Origin: Bradyrhizobium sp. SZCCT0153
Lineage (GTDB): Bacteria; Pseudomonadota; Alphaproteobacteria; Rhizobiales; Xanthobacteraceae
DNA length: 64,000 bases
Direction of reading: 5' to 3'
Assembly: GCF_018129995.1 (NCBI RefSeq)
Contig: NZ_JAFCKS010000003.1
Span: 496,001 to 560,000 of the forward strand
In this document: in pieces, positions 36,641-45,743 of the stretch
Position numbering within the stretch: the stretch's first letter is position 1
Layout: the number at the start of each line of letters is the position of its first letter
Position numbers and translations under genes: made by a program
Notes under the pieces: generated by a model
Told to the model about the DNA's origin: nothing
The model's input: only the letters and a program-made list of their open reading frames with translations
Databases searched by the model: none

Positions 36641-39508
36641 TTACGCCACGCGTCGAACCGCGTTCAGCGTCTCGATGGCGCGTCCGACCTCGGACGCCGG
36701 ACACGGCCTGCCGAAATAATAGCCCTGCACGGCGGTGCAGCCGCATTCACGGACGAAGTCGAGCTGCTCGATCGTTTCGACACCCTCGGCCGTGGTCTCG
36801 ACGCCGAGCACTGAGCCGAGGCTGGCGATGGTGCGGACGATGGCAATGCTCTCCGGGCTTTCGCCGAGCGTGCCGACGAAGGAGCGATCGATCTTGATGC
36901 GGTCGAACGGAAACTTGCGCAGATAGCTCAGCGAGGAATAGCCGACGCCGAAATCGTCGAGGCTGACGCGCACCCCTAACGCGCGAAGCTGGTGCAGGAT
37001 CTCGATCGTCGCCTCGCTGTCGTCGAGCAGCGCCGTCTCGGTGACCTCGAGCTCGAGCCGCTGCGGCGGCAGGCCGGCTTCCGCAAGTGCGCTCGTGACC
37101 ATCGCCACCAGCCCGCGCGAGCGGAACTGCACCGGCGACAGGTTCACCGCGACGGTGACATCGGGCCAGGACACGGCGGTCGCGCAGGCGGTGCGCAGCA
37201 CCCATTCGCCGATCGGGACGATCAGTCCGTTCTCTTCCGCGATCGGAATGAATTCGGCTGGCGAGACGAAACCGCGCGACGGATGCTTCCAGCGCAGCAA
37301 CGCCTCGAAGCCGGTCAGCTCGGTGGTGTCGAGCCGCACCTGCGGCTGGAATGCCAGGTCGAACTCACGTGCCTCGAGCGCGCCGCGCAGATCGTGCTCC
37401 AGCGCGTGCCGGCTGCGCGCCTCTTCCTCCATCTCGGGCTCGAACAGCTGAAAGGCGCCGCGCCCCTTGGCCTTGGCCTGGTACAGCGCGAGGTCGGCGC
37501 ATTTCATCAGCTCGTCGGCATCGAGCCCGTGATCGGGCGCGATGGCGATGCCGACGGAGACGCCGACATGGATCGACTGGTTCTCCAGCGGCGGCGGGTG
37601 ACCGATGATCTCCACCAGGCGGCGTGCGAGCTTTTCCGCCGATTGCGGCTGCGGTCCGCGCTGGAGGACGGCGAATTCGTCGCCGCCGAGCCGCGCGACG
37701 GTGTCGTGCTCGCCGACATTCTCCTTCAGCCGCGCCGCGACCCAGCGCAACAGCCGGTCGCCGGCCGCGTGGCCGAGGCGGTCGTTGACGGTCTTGAAAT
37801 TATCGAGGTCGAAGCACAGCACGGCCATCGCGCCGCCGGCGATCGCGACCTGGTTCAGTCCCTCGCCCATCTTCTCGCGGAACAGCGTGCGGTTGGGCAG
37901 GTCGGTGAGCGAATCGTGCCGCGCCATGTGCGCCACGCGAGCCTGGGCCTTGTGGCGCTCGGTGACGTCCTCGTAGGTGACGACCCAGCCGCCGTGCTCC
38001 ATTCGCTTGTGATTGAGCTTGATGATCCGGCCGTCGCTCAAATGGCGGTGCAGCGTGTGCTCGCCCTCGCGCAGCCTCTCGACATAATCGGCATAGAGCC
38101 GCGCGGCGGTGGTGTTCGGATGGGTGCCGAGCTCGCAGCTGTGCTCCATGATCTCGCGCATCGAGACACCTGGCTTCACGACGTCCGGCGACAGGCCGTA
38201 CATCTCGATGTAGCGGCGGTTGCAGACGATCACGTGCAGGCTCGAATCCAGCATGCAGAGGCCCTGGCTCATGTTGTTCAAGGCCGCGTCGAAGCGCCGA
38301 TACTGCTCGCTCAACTCCTCGATTGCGTGCTCGCGCTCGGTGATGTCCTCATAGGTGGCGACGAAGCCGCCCTCGGCCAGCGCGCAGTAGCGCACCGAGA
38401 TCATGGTGTCGTTCGACATGCGCCGGCGCATCGGCGAGGAATCGCGGTTGGCGATCCTCGCGCTGGCGGCTTCCAGGAGCTGCTGCGGACTATATTCGGA
38501 GGAGAACGCACCTTTCGCCATCGAGCGCTCGATCAACTCGGCGAGATGCGTCCCCGGTTTGGTCTCCTCCGGCGACAGCCGATAGATCTTCCGGTAGGTG
38601 GTGTTGCAGACACGCAGGCGCATCCCGCTGTCGTAGAAGGCGAGCCCGTGCGCCATGTTCTCCAGCGCCGCATCGAGAATGAAGTTCTGCTGCCGCAGCG
38701 TCTCCTCGTATTGCAGCCGCTCCGTGACGTCTTCATGCACCGTCACCCAGCCGCCGTCCGGCAGGAAGCGGGAGACCGCCTGCACCATCCGCCCGTCATA
38801 GCGCATCACCAGCAGGGTTTTCGCCTTCCTGGCGCGCACGTCCTCCAGCCTGGCGTCATGGAACTCGTCGGCCGACATCCCCGGCAAATTGCCGCGCGAC
38901 AGCCAGTGATCGATGGCCGTGCCGTGCGTGGCGCCCGGCTTCACGATTTCGGGGTCGAGATTGTAGAGCTTCAGGAAACGTTCGTTGCAGACGACGACGC
39001 GACTGTCGGAATCATACATGATGAGACCGTGCGACATGTTGGCAAGCGCGTGTTGGCTGCGCTCGGTCTGCACGCGCAGCTCCGCCTCGAGCCGTGCGAG
39101 GCGGCTGACGTCGTCACAGATCGTCATCCAGCCGCCGCCGGGGAGCGGCTTCAGCTCGAGCGCCATGACGAGGCCGCTCGCGAGCGTCTGTTCAGTCCGG
39201 AACGGCTGGCCGGCCGCGATCCGCGCCATGCGCGCTGCATAGAGCGCATCGACTTCCCCTGCGGGGATGTTGCCGAGCGTCGCGCTGTGGGCGAGCACGT
39301 CGCGGTAGCTCGTGCCGACCCGGACGGTCTCGGCCGACATGTTGAACAGGCTGAGATAGCGCTGGTTGACCAGCACGATCCGGTTGGCGGCGTCGTAGAC
39401 GCAGACGCCCTGCTCCATGTGATCGAGCGCAAGCTGGCTCAGCCCGACCAGGGCCTGCGGGCCCTCTTCGCGGCGTGCACCAAGCTCGTTGTCGCGGGTC
39501 GACGTCAT
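36641..39508 (-). CDS. Multi-PAS diguanylate cyclase / phosphodiesterase (PAS x4-GGDEF-EAL)
   Basis: 955-residue protein with no obvious membrane segment. Four PAS domains of similar sequence begin at DHMEQGVCVYDAANRIV, ANMSHGLIMYDSDSRVV, ENMAHGLAFYDSGMRLR and NNMSQGLCMLDSSLHVI. The GGDEF domain is intact (RLGGDEFAVL). The EAL domain is also intact: EALLRWKHP, NLSPVQFR, EVTETALL, LDDFGVGYSSLSYL, KIDRSFV. Both activities are possible; in such proteins one is often dominant. The repeated PAS domains could sense redox state or a flavin/heme-bound ligand. It lies tail-to-tail with the degenerate-GGDEF protein. Confidence 0.95.
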   Translation of the reverse strand: MTSTRDNELGARREEGPQALVGLSQLALDHMEQGVCVYDAANRIVLVNQRYLSLFNMSAETVRVGTSYRDVLAHSATLGNIPAGEVDALYAARMARIAAGQPFRTEQTLASGLVMALELKPLPGGGWMTICDDVSRLARLEAELRVQTERSQHALANMSHGLIMYDSDSRVVVCNERFLKLYNLDPEIVKPGATHGTAIDHWLSRGNLPGMSADEFHDARLEDVRARKAKTLLVMRYDGRMVQAVSRFLPDGGWVTVHEDVTERLQYEETLRQQNFILDAALENMAHGLAFYDSGMRLRVCNTTYRKIYRLSPEETKPGTHLAELIERSMAKGAFSSEYSPQQLLEAASARIANRDSSPMRRRMSNDTMISVRYCALAEGGFVATYEDITEREHAIEELSEQYRRFDAALNNMSQGLCMLDSSLHVIVCNRRYIEMYGLSPDVVKPGVSMREIMEHSCELGTHPNTTAARLYADYVERLREGEHTLHRHLSDGRIIKLNHKRMEHGGWVVTYEDVTERHKAQARVAHMARHDSLTDLPNRTLFREKMGEGLNQVAIAGGAMAVLCFDLDNFKTVNDRLGHAAGDRLLRWVAARLKENVGEHDTVARLGGDEFAVLQRGPQPQSAEKLARRLVEIIGHPPPLENQSIHVGVSVGIAIAPDHGLDADELMKCADLALYQAKAKGRGAFQLFEPEMEEEARSRHALEHDLRGALEAREFDLAFQPQVRLDTTELTGFEALLRWKHPSRGFVSPAEFIPIAEENGLIVPIGEWVLRTACATAVSWPDVTVAVNLSPVQFRSRGLVAMVTSALAEAGLPPQRLELEVTETALLDDSEATIEILHQLRALGVRVSLDDFGVGYSSLSYLRKFPFDRIKIDRSFVGTLGESPESIAIVRTIASLGSVLGVETTAEGVETIEQLDFVRECGCTAVQGYYFGRPCPASEVGRAIETLNAVRRVA

Positions 39509-39682
39509 GGGATCGGCAGGTCTCGGCGGGCAATAGACTTAACGCAGCGTAATTCAGCCGCCGAGGGTAGCGAAGAGGCGGGAAAATTCCCTTAAGCGCA
39601 GTAGTTTACGGAGGGTGACCAGCAAGGCGGAGAGTGGGCCGTACAGACTACGCTCATGCGGGCTACAGGAGGGCGCGACCTC

Positions 39683-40558
39683 CTACGGTCCGTACAGCAC
39701 GAGTTCCGTATCCGTGAGGTCGGCGAGCTGCGGCCGGTGCGGACCCTTGAAATATTTGCGGCCGCGCCGCTCGGTGTAGATGCCGACGAGGCCGGGAACC
39801 GGGCCATTGGAGTCGACGGCGACCGAGATCTTGCCGAGCCGCAGCAGCAGCCGGCCGATGCGCCCTGCGCATTCGACGTACTCGGCAGCGTTGCGGCAAT
39901 AGATCAGCTTCATCGCGGGCGGCGCAATGAAGCCGCGGCGGATGCGCACCGGTTGCAGGATGAAGGGGAACGTTCCCTTCGGGGTACGGCAGACGAGGCT
40001 GAGGCAATTGTAGCGCGCGTGCCGCGTCAGGAGCTCGGTTTCGACTTCGGAAAGTCCATCGATCGTCTTGGCGTGCTGCGAGATGACCTCGATCTTGCTC
40101 CAGCGCGGGACGCGTGCCAGCGCGGGTACGGAGAAGAATATGCCACGGCAATAGGCGCGAAAGCCTTGCGTCTCGATGATCGGCCAGGTCCAAGGCGCCG
40201 GGCTGATGTTGAGATAGGTGACGTCCTTGTGCCGCTGGGCGATCTTGGTCAGGAGCGGCGCATAGTTGCGGTAAGCCGGATCGACGTACCAGCTCGACAA
40301 ATTGCACTGGATGGCTACCTCGTCGCCGGCCTTCCGCGTCGTGTAGATCAGCAGCAGCACGCCGACCGGCGTGCCGTCATTGTCGAGCATGTAGCCGAAG
40401 CGCGGGTAGCCTTCCGGCACCGGCCGGAAGGCCTGCCGGCGCAGGCCCTGGATCCAATAGTCGCGCGAGCGGCCCACGAAGCCGCGCGTCAAAAGGTCTG
40501 CGACCGCCTCGACGTCGGCCTCGGTGATCTCGCGGCATCGGACCTTGGTGTGGATCAC
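39683..40558 (-). CDS. GNAT-fold acyltransferase-like protein linked to the carrier-protein locus
   Basis: 291-residue protein. The N-terminal half looks like a GNAT acetyltransferase: REITEADVEAVADLLTRGF, FGYMLDNDGTPVGVLLLIY, SSWYVDPAYRNYAPLL and the C-terminal motif WPIIETQGFRAYCRG. The second half (from about residue 165) is not recognised. The GTG at 40558, with GGGAAAGACG before it, is chosen; the open frame continues upstream over the ligase gene. It follows the amino acid:carrier-protein ligase with 37 bases between them. A transferase that moves the carrier-bound aminoacyl group to an acceptor is a plausible role, but this is inference. Confidence 0.7.
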   Translation of the reverse strand: MIHTKVRCREITEADVEAVADLLTRGFVGRSRDYWIQGLRRQAFRPVPEGYPRFGYMLDNDGTPVGVLLLIYTTRKAGDEVAIQCNLSSWYVDPAYRNYAPLLTKIAQRHKDVTYLNISPAPWTWPIIETQGFRAYCRGIFFSVPALARVPRWSKIEVISQHAKTIDGLSEVETELLTRHARYNCLSLVCRTPKGTFPFILQPVRIRRGFIAPPAMKLIYCRNAAEYVECAGRIGRLLLRLGKISVAVDSNGPVPGLVGIYTERRGRKYFKGPHRPQLADLTDTELVLYGP

Positions 40559-40595
40559 GCTCGTCTTTCCCGTGGAAATGACAGGCCTCGTTCCG

Positions 40596-41576
40596 TTAGC
40601 GCCAGCCTTCGCCATGAGCATCGGCCGCGACGTGCGGCTGCATGCCCATGAGCTCGCGCACCTTGGCGGGCCAGGCGGAAAGATCAGTGCCGTGGGTGTG
40701 GAACATCGCGACGGCCAGGCGGTCCATGCCGAAGGCGACGCAGCCCGTGTGGGCCGGCTCGCCATCGGCGTCCTGGATGCCCCAGGTCGTGCCGAAATGC
40801 TCGCGGTGATAGTTGAAGCTCATGCAGGCGGTCGGCTGCTCCTCCGAGCGCAGCGGGATCAGCAGCTCGAACTTGAGCTGCTGCTGCTTCTGGCTCACCG
40901 CCTTCATCTGGCCGACGCGGCCGAAGAAGGGATCGCTGGCATAATCGACGCGGAAGGTGAGACCGAGATCGGCCGCGATCGCCTGCGCGCGCACCATCCA
41001 GCGCTCGCGGAAATCGGCGACGTCGTCGGGGCTTCCGATGCAGACATATTCGCGCATCCGGAACGATTGCAGCCGGTCGAGGTGCTTCGACGGCTCACGG
41101 CGGAAGCAGTCGGCGGCGACGTCGAAGCGCAGGCCGCCCTTCGGCAACTGGCCGCGGCTCGCCGCGATCGGATAGACCGGATAGCAGGCGGCGGGCGACA
41201 GCACGAGGTCGGCGGGCGACAGCGAACTGGTCCAGTCGCCACCGGCATCGAAGCGGCTCACCGCGGCGTTGATCTCGCGCTCGGTGCCGTGCAGGCCGCA
41301 GACGCAGCCGAGCAGGTTCGGAAAGCTCTTGAGATAGCCGGATTTTTCCAGCTGGGCCCGGCTCATCACCGGCGGGAAGCGCATCACCTCGGTGCCGGCC
41401 TCGCGATGGCTCGTGATCAGTGCGGCGAGCTTTTCGACAACGCCCTCATAAAGCGCGGTGCGGGCGTAGACGCCGTCCGAACCCATGGGGTGAAACAGCT
41501 TGTCGGCGAGATGATCGAGCGGATCGATGGCTTGCGGGGCGGTCTCGGGTGAATCGGGAAGAACAGCAATGTTCAT
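40596..41576 (-). CDS. Amino acid:[acyl-carrier-protein] ligase (class II aaRS-like, tRNA-independent)
   Basis: 326-residue homologue of the catalytic core of atypical seryl-tRNA synthetases, without a tRNA-binding N-terminal domain. Class II motif 2 is seen in CFRREPSKHLDRLQSFRMRE and motif 3 in GCVAFGMDRLAVAMF. Cys131 (PAACYPVYP), Glu176 (RMREYV) and Cys279 (HTGCVAFG) stand where this family binds its catalytic zinc, which selects the amino group of the substrate. Enzymes of this type, described from Bradyrhizobium, activate glycine or alanine and load it on the phosphopantetheine of a dedicated carrier protein. The linked carrier protein at 43238 supports that. Which amino acid is used is not known from sequence. 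Confidence 0.88.
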   Translation of the reverse strand: MNIAVLPDSPETAPQAIDPLDHLADKLFHPMGSDGVYARTALYEGVVEKLAALITSHREAGTEVMRFPPVMSRAQLEKSGYLKSFPNLLGCVCGLHGTEREINAAVSRFDAGGDWTSSLSPADLVLSPAACYPVYPIAASRGQLPKGGLRFDVAADCFRREPSKHLDRLQSFRMREYVCIGSPDDVADFRERWMVRAQAIAADLGLTFRVDYASDPFFGRVGQMKAVSQKQQQLKFELLIPLRSEEQPTACMSFNYHREHFGTTWGIQDADGEPAHTGCVAFGMDRLAVAMFHTHGTDLSAWPAKVRELMGMQPHVAADAHGEGWR

Positions 41577-41659
41577 ATTCGACTTCCTGCTATTTGAAAT
41601 TATTGTTGTTGGTCGAGAAGATTTGTCGGTCCGTAAGGCACGTCAGTCCCGAAAGCTTT

Positions 41660-42877
41660 TCAATCGCGAAGGCTGGTTGGCACGCCGCTCATCAACGTCG
41701 AGGTCGCAGCATTGGCCAGAATGCGGTCATTGTTGATCATGATCGGCGACGACAGCACGTCGCGCAGGTGGCGGCCCATGGTGAACTCACCGTCGTTGCG
41801 GTAGCCCGAAAGACCGGCCGTGCGCATCGCATGCATCACGGTCTCGACTGCGAGCTCGGAGGCCTGCACCTTCAACAGAGTGATCGAAGACTGGAAGTCG
41901 AGTGAACTCAGGGCGCGTTCGTCATGCTCGGCGTTGGCGAAGGCGTCGATATTGGCCGAGATCAGCGCGCGCAGCTTGGCCAGCGACATCTTCGCGGCGG
42001 TGAAATGCGCCGCGGCCGGGGGCATCTGGCCGCCGGAGCCGCGCGCCGCCTTGCGGACGAAGGCCTGCGCGCGCGTGACCGCGGCAGCGGCGATGCCGGC
42101 CCAGGCGGATGACCAGCACAGATGCGCGAAGGGCGTCATGGTCTGGGCGTGGATCTTGTCGTAGGATTCAGGGAAGACGCGGTCGGCGGGGCAGTCGACC
42201 CTCAGCTCGAAACCGGTCGAGCAGGTGCCGCGCATGCCGAGCGTTTCCCATCCCTGCGTCTGCTTCAGCGAATAATCGTCCCTGGCGAGCGCCAGCAGCA
42301 CCTGGTCCGAGGCGGCGGCCTCGGTGGCGCGGCGGGCGATGGTGACGAGGCCGTCGGCCTCGGCGCCGTAGGAGATGACGGTGGCGTCGCGCACGAGCGA
42401 GACGGTGTCGCCGGCGTGATCGACGGCAGCCGCGCTGGCGCGGATGTTGCCGCCGTTCTGGCCTTCGGTGGTGGAGGAGGCGAGCAGCCACTGGTCGCGT
42501 GCGACGCGCCGCATCATGGTTTCCATCCAGGGAATGCCGTGGCCGTGCCTGACGACACAGGCGACCTTGGTCGTGTGCATCGCATAGACCATCGCGGTCG
42601 AGGCGCAGGCGCGTCCCAGCGTATAGCAGATGTCGGTGACGTCGTGGATCGAGGCACCAAGCCCGCCGAACTCGACCGGGACCATGACGCCGAGCAGCTT
42701 TTGCTCGCGCGCGATCTCGAAAGCCTTGTGCGGGAATCGGGCGTCGCGATCGACCCCGTCTGCGTCGGCCGCCGCCGCGGCGGCGGTTCGGGCGGCGCGC
42801 TCGATGAGGGAAGGACCCTGCTCGAGAAAGCTCGTCTGCGTCTCGTCGACAGTGAGAACTGCTTCACGCACGTTCAT
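41660..42877 (-). CDS. Acyl-CoA dehydrogenase-like flavoprotein of the carrier-protein locus
   Basis: 405-residue protein with the acyl-CoA dehydrogenase fold: N-terminal helical domain (FEIAREQKLLGVMVPVEFGG), middle beta domain (ASSTTEGQNGGNIRASA, GWETLGMRGTCS) and C-terminal helical domain (AMRTAGLSGYRNDGEFTMGR) with RDVLSSPIMINNDRIL near the end. A Glu in the GEFTMGR region may be the base. Placed between the aminoacyl ligase and the carrier protein, it may oxidise a carrier-bound aminoacyl group, as flavoproteins in some peptide-derived pathways do; this is inference. It lies 83 bases upstream of the ligase gene on the same strand. Confidence 0.85.
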   Translation of the reverse strand: MNVREAVLTVDETQTSFLEQGPSLIERAARTAAAAAADADGVDRDARFPHKAFEIAREQKLLGVMVPVEFGGLGASIHDVTDICYTLGRACASTAMVYAMHTTKVACVVRHGHGIPWMETMMRRVARDQWLLASSTTEGQNGGNIRASAAAVDHAGDTVSLVRDATVISYGAEADGLVTIARRATEAAASDQVLLALARDDYSLKQTQGWETLGMRGTCSTGFELRVDCPADRVFPESYDKIHAQTMTPFAHLCWSSAWAGIAAAAVTRAQAFVRKAARGSGGQMPPAAAHFTAAKMSLAKLRALISANIDAFANAEHDERALSSLDFQSSITLLKVQASELAVETVMHAMRTAGLSGYRNDGEFTMGRHLRDVLSSPIMINNDRILANAATSTLMSGVPTSLRD

Positions 42878-43231
42878 GCTCGTCCGCCTCCGGTTTGCCG
42901 TTCGAGATCGCCGGCATCATTCGCGATGCCGCTTAAAGCGATCTTCCGACCATCTTTGCTTGTGATTGGAGGCTACGGATTTAATTCAAATTCGTCGATG
43001 AAATACAGGGTAAACGATCTGCAATTCCGAATGAACAGTTAAGGTCGGGTTGTTTGCATCACCCAAGTTTCCGCAATCGCGTTAGGAATCTGGAAGAAGC
43101 TCGAATTCCAGACAATCTGAGTCATCGTTTACTAAGAAACGCGAAGTAATGGTACCGACCATTGCAGGATCGTCGCGTCGTGCCCATCGTACCCGGCAAC
43201 CGGTCCGACCTTATGACAGACAAACGGGAAT
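42878..43231. promoter_or_regulatory. Divergent promoter region of the carrier-protein locus
   Basis: 354 bases without a gene, clearly lower in GC than the surroundings. It contains a long-range inverted repeat, GTAAACGAT (43010-43018) and ATCGTTTAC (43124-43132), and a shorter one, CTGGAA ... TTCCAG (43091-43110). These could bind a regulator that controls both the flavoprotein-ligase unit and the carrier protein. No -35/-10 pair is certain. Confidence 0.5.
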
Positions 43232-43237
43232 TTGCCG

Positions 43238-43510
43238 ATGCAGGCCTTCGATACTGACGTGCGCAATCGCATCATCAAGCTGGTGAAGGGTATCCTCGAG
43301 CAGAACTCGCTCGTCGCCGACGTCACGCCGCAGGCCAAGCTCGTCGACGTCGGCCTGACCTCGATGGACATGGTGAACCTGATGCTCGGCGTCGAAGCCG
43401 AGTTCGACTTCACCATTCCCCAGTCCGAGATCACGCCGGAGAACTTCCAGTCGGTCGAGACGCTGGAGCGCATGGTCGCGACCCAGCTGCAGCCGGCGAC
43501 CGCGGCTTAG
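43238..43510 (+). CDS. Acyl carrier protein partner of the amino acid:carrier-protein ligase
   Basis: 90-residue acidic four-helix carrier protein. The phosphopantetheine attachment site is Ser42 in DVGLTSMDMV (the usual DSL is replaced by TSM). It is not the fatty-acid ACP: the sequence around the site and the C-terminal helix (SVETLERMVATQLQ) differ. It is divergent from the flavoprotein-ligase genes and is the expected acceptor of the amino acid. ATG 43238 follows CGGGAA; the track-like TTG two codons upstream is unlikely. Confidence 0.85.
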   Translation: MQAFDTDVRNRIIKLVKGILEQNSLVADVTPQAKLVDVGLTSMDMVNLMLGVEAEFDFTIPQSEITPENFQSVETLERMVATQLQPATAA

Positions 43511-43621
43511 TCAAACGCTCGTCTCTTCCGGACTGCAAGACCGCTCCACCCCCGTTCCAAAACCGCCGCAAAACTGGCATAGCTTAACCTTGTCGCAGGT
43601 AGCTGACAGAGTGGAGCAGGC

Positions 43622-44497
43622 ATGACGCAGGCGGTATTGGGCATCATCGGCGGCTCCGGCATCTACGATCTGCCGGGGCTTGAGAATGCTCGCGAAGAGG
43701 TGATCCAGAGTCCCTGGGGCGAGCCGTCGGCGCCGCTGCGGCGCGGCTCCATTGCCGGCCTGCCGATCGTATTCCTGCCGCGCCATGACAAGGGTCACCG
43801 GCTGTCGCCCTCCGACATCAACTATCGCGCCAATATCGACGTCCTCAAGCGCGCCGGCGTCACCGACCTGATCTCGCTGTCGGCCTGCGGTTCCTTCAAG
43901 GAGGAGATGCCACCCGGCACCTTCGTCCTCGTCGACCAGTTCGTGGATCGCACCCACAAGCGCGAGAGCTCGTTCTTCGGCCGGGGCTGCGTCGCCCATG
44001 TGTCGATGGCGCATCCGGTGTCGCCGCGCTTGCGTATTCACCTCGCCGCGGCCGCCGAAGCCGAGGGCATCGCGTTCGCGCGCGGCGGCATCTATGTCTG
44101 CATGGAGGGGCCGCAATTCTCCACCTATGCGGAAAGCATGACCTACAAGACGCTGGGCTATTCGGTGATCGGCATGACCAACATGCCCGAGGCGAAGCTC
44201 GCCCGGGAGGCCGAGATTTGCTACGCCACCGTCGCCATGGTGACGGATTTCGACTGCTGGCATCCCGATCATGACGCGGTCACCGTTCAGGACATCATCC
44301 GCGTGCTGACCACAAACGCGGACAAGGCGAAGTCGCTGGTGGCGCGGCTCGCCAAGGATTTTCCGCGCGAGCATGAGCCGTGCCCGATTGGCTCGGACCG
44401 TGCGCTCGACACCGCGCTGATCACTGCGCCAGAGGCGCGCGATCCCGAGCTCCTGAAGAAGCTCGATGCCGTGGCGGGGCGCATCCTGCGCGGTTGA
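43622..44497 (+). CDS. mtnP: S-methyl-5'-thioadenosine phosphorylase
   Basis: 291-residue phosphorylase that splits methylthioadenosine into adenine and methylthioribose-1-phosphate, the first step of the methionine salvage pathway. GIIGGSGIYDL, LPRHDKGHRLSPSDINYRAN, SACGSFKEEM and MEGPQFSTYAES are the family blocks; the NMPEAKLAREAE and DFDCWH elements favour MTA over ordinary purine nucleosides. It lies 18 bases before mtnA, the next enzyme of the pathway. Confidence 0.95.
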   Translation: MTQAVLGIIGGSGIYDLPGLENAREEVIQSPWGEPSAPLRRGSIAGLPIVFLPRHDKGHRLSPSDINYRANIDVLKRAGVTDLISLSACGSFKEEMPPGTFVLVDQFVDRTHKRESSFFGRGCVAHVSMAHPVSPRLRIHLAAAAEAEGIAFARGGIYVCMEGPQFSTYAESMTYKTLGYSVIGMTNMPEAKLAREAEICYATVAMVTDFDCWHPDHDAVTVQDIIRVLTTNADKAKSLVARLAKDFPREHEPCPIGSDRALDTALITAPEARDPELLKKLDAVAGRILRG

Positions 44498-44515
44498 GAC
44501 GAAAGGCAGAATGCC

Positions 44516-45622
44516 ATGAAGGTCGACGGCAAGCATTTCCGCAGCATCTGGCGCGAGCATGATGGCTGGTCGGTCGGCGCGATCGACCAGCGCCGGCTGC
44601 CGCATGAGTTCGTGGTCGCGCGGCTTACCTCGTGCGAGGACGCGGCGGTCGCGATCCGCGACATGCTGGTGCGCGGCGCGCCGCTGATCGGCGCCACTGC
44701 GGCCTATGGCATGGCGCTCGCGATGCGCGAGGATTCCTCCGATGCCGGCCTGAAACGCGCCTACGACAGGCTCGTCGTGGCGCGGCCGACTGCGATCAAT
44801 CTGAAATGGGCGCTCGACGAGATGCACGCGAGTCTCGCGCCGATTGATCCGCTGGAGCGGGCGGAAGCTGCCTATGCGCGCGCCGATGAGATCGTGGAAC
44901 AGGATGTCGAGATCAACCGTGCCATCGCCGGCAACGGCCTGAAATTGATCGAAGCGATTGCGGCGAAGAAGCCGGGCGAGACGGTCAATGTGCTGACCCA
45001 TTGCAACGCAGGCTGGCTCGCCACCGTGGATTGGGGCACGGCGACCGCCCCGATCTATCTCGCGCATGAGCGCGGCATCAAGGTCCATGTCTGGGTCGAC
45101 GAGACCCGTCCGCGCAACCAGGGCGCCTCGCTCACCGCCTGGGAGCTTGGCCATCACGGCGTGCCGCACACCGTGATCCCCGACAACACCGGCGGGCACC
45201 TGATGCAGCATGGCATGGTCGATCTCGCCATCGTCGGCACCGACCGCGTCGCTGCCAACGGCGACGTCTGCAACAAGATCGGGACCTATCTGAAAGCGCT
45301 CGCCGCGCACGACAATTGCGTGCCGTTCTACGTCGCGCTGCCGTCGCCGACGATCGATTTCGCCGTTGATGACGGCATCCGCGACATTCCGATCGAGCAG
45401 CGCAGTGGCACTGAGGTCACCGATATGACCGGCCGCACTGCGGATGGCAGGCTGGAGACGGTTCGGATCGTGCCGGAGGGCTCGCCGGTCGCGAACTACG
45501 CCTTTGACGTCACCCCGGCGCGTCTCGTCACCGGCCTCATCACCGAGCGCGGCGTGCTGAAGCCGGATCGCGCCTCGCTCGCGGCGGCGTTCCCCGAACG
45601 GGTCGCCGCTGCGGCGGAGTGA
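44516..45622 (+). CDS. mtnA: Methylthioribose-1-phosphate isomerase
   Basis: 368-residue aldose-ketose isomerase related to eIF2B. It converts methylthioribose-1-phosphate to methylthioribulose-1-phosphate. Family motifs are [26 protein letters not shown] (catalytic Cys) and [19 protein letters not shown] (catalytic Asp). The ATG at 44516 follows GAAAGGCAG. No mtnB, C, D or K follows, so the rest of salvage is elsewhere or bypassed. Confidence 0.95.
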   Translation: MKVDGKHFRSIWREHDGWSVGAIDQRRLPHEFVVARLTSCEDAAVAIRDMLVRGAPLIGATAAYGMALAMREDSSDAGLKRAYDRLVVARPTAINLKWALDEMHASLAPIDPLERAEAAYARADEIVEQDVEINRAIAGNGLKLIEAIAAKKPGETVNVLTHCNAGWLATVDWGTATAPIYLAHERGIKVHVWVDETRPRNQGASLTAWELGHHGVPHTVIPDNTGGHLMQHGMVDLAIVGTDRVAANGDVCNKIGTYLKALAAHDNCVPFYVALPSPTIDFAVDDGIRDIPIEQRSGTEVTDMTGRTADGRLETVRIVPEGSPVANYAFDVTPARLVTGLITERGVLKPDRASLAAAFPERVAAAAE

Positions 45623-45653
45623 GAAGTTTGGCGATGAGCGTCGATCCAATCTC

Positions 45654-45731
45654 GTCATTGCGAGCGTAGCGAAGCAATCCAGAGTCTTTCCGCGGAGGCA
45701 GTCTGGATTGCTTCGCTGCGCTCGGAATGAC
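45654..45731. repeat. 78-bp palindromic intergenic element (imperfect inverted repeat)
   Basis: The left arm GTCATTGCGAGCGTAGCGAA continues to GCAATCCAGA; the right arm TCTGGATTGCTTCGCTGCGC continues to TCGGAATGAC. The arms are 30 bases each with a few mismatches, separated by 18 bases. This is a dispersed element that I recall as very common in Bradyrhizobium and Rhodopseudomonas intergenic DNA. It lies between convergent mtnA and the HAD gene and could terminate both. Confidence 0.85.
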
Positions 45732-45743
45732 CGGGATGATAGA

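Noticed and set aside
36992..39595. 867-codon plus-strand open frame
   Set aside because: Antisense shadow of the four-PAS GGDEF-EAL gene, no domain in the translation.
43511..45658. 715-codon minus-strand open frame
   Set aside because: Antisense to mtnP and mtnA; Arg/His/Asp-rich without motifs.
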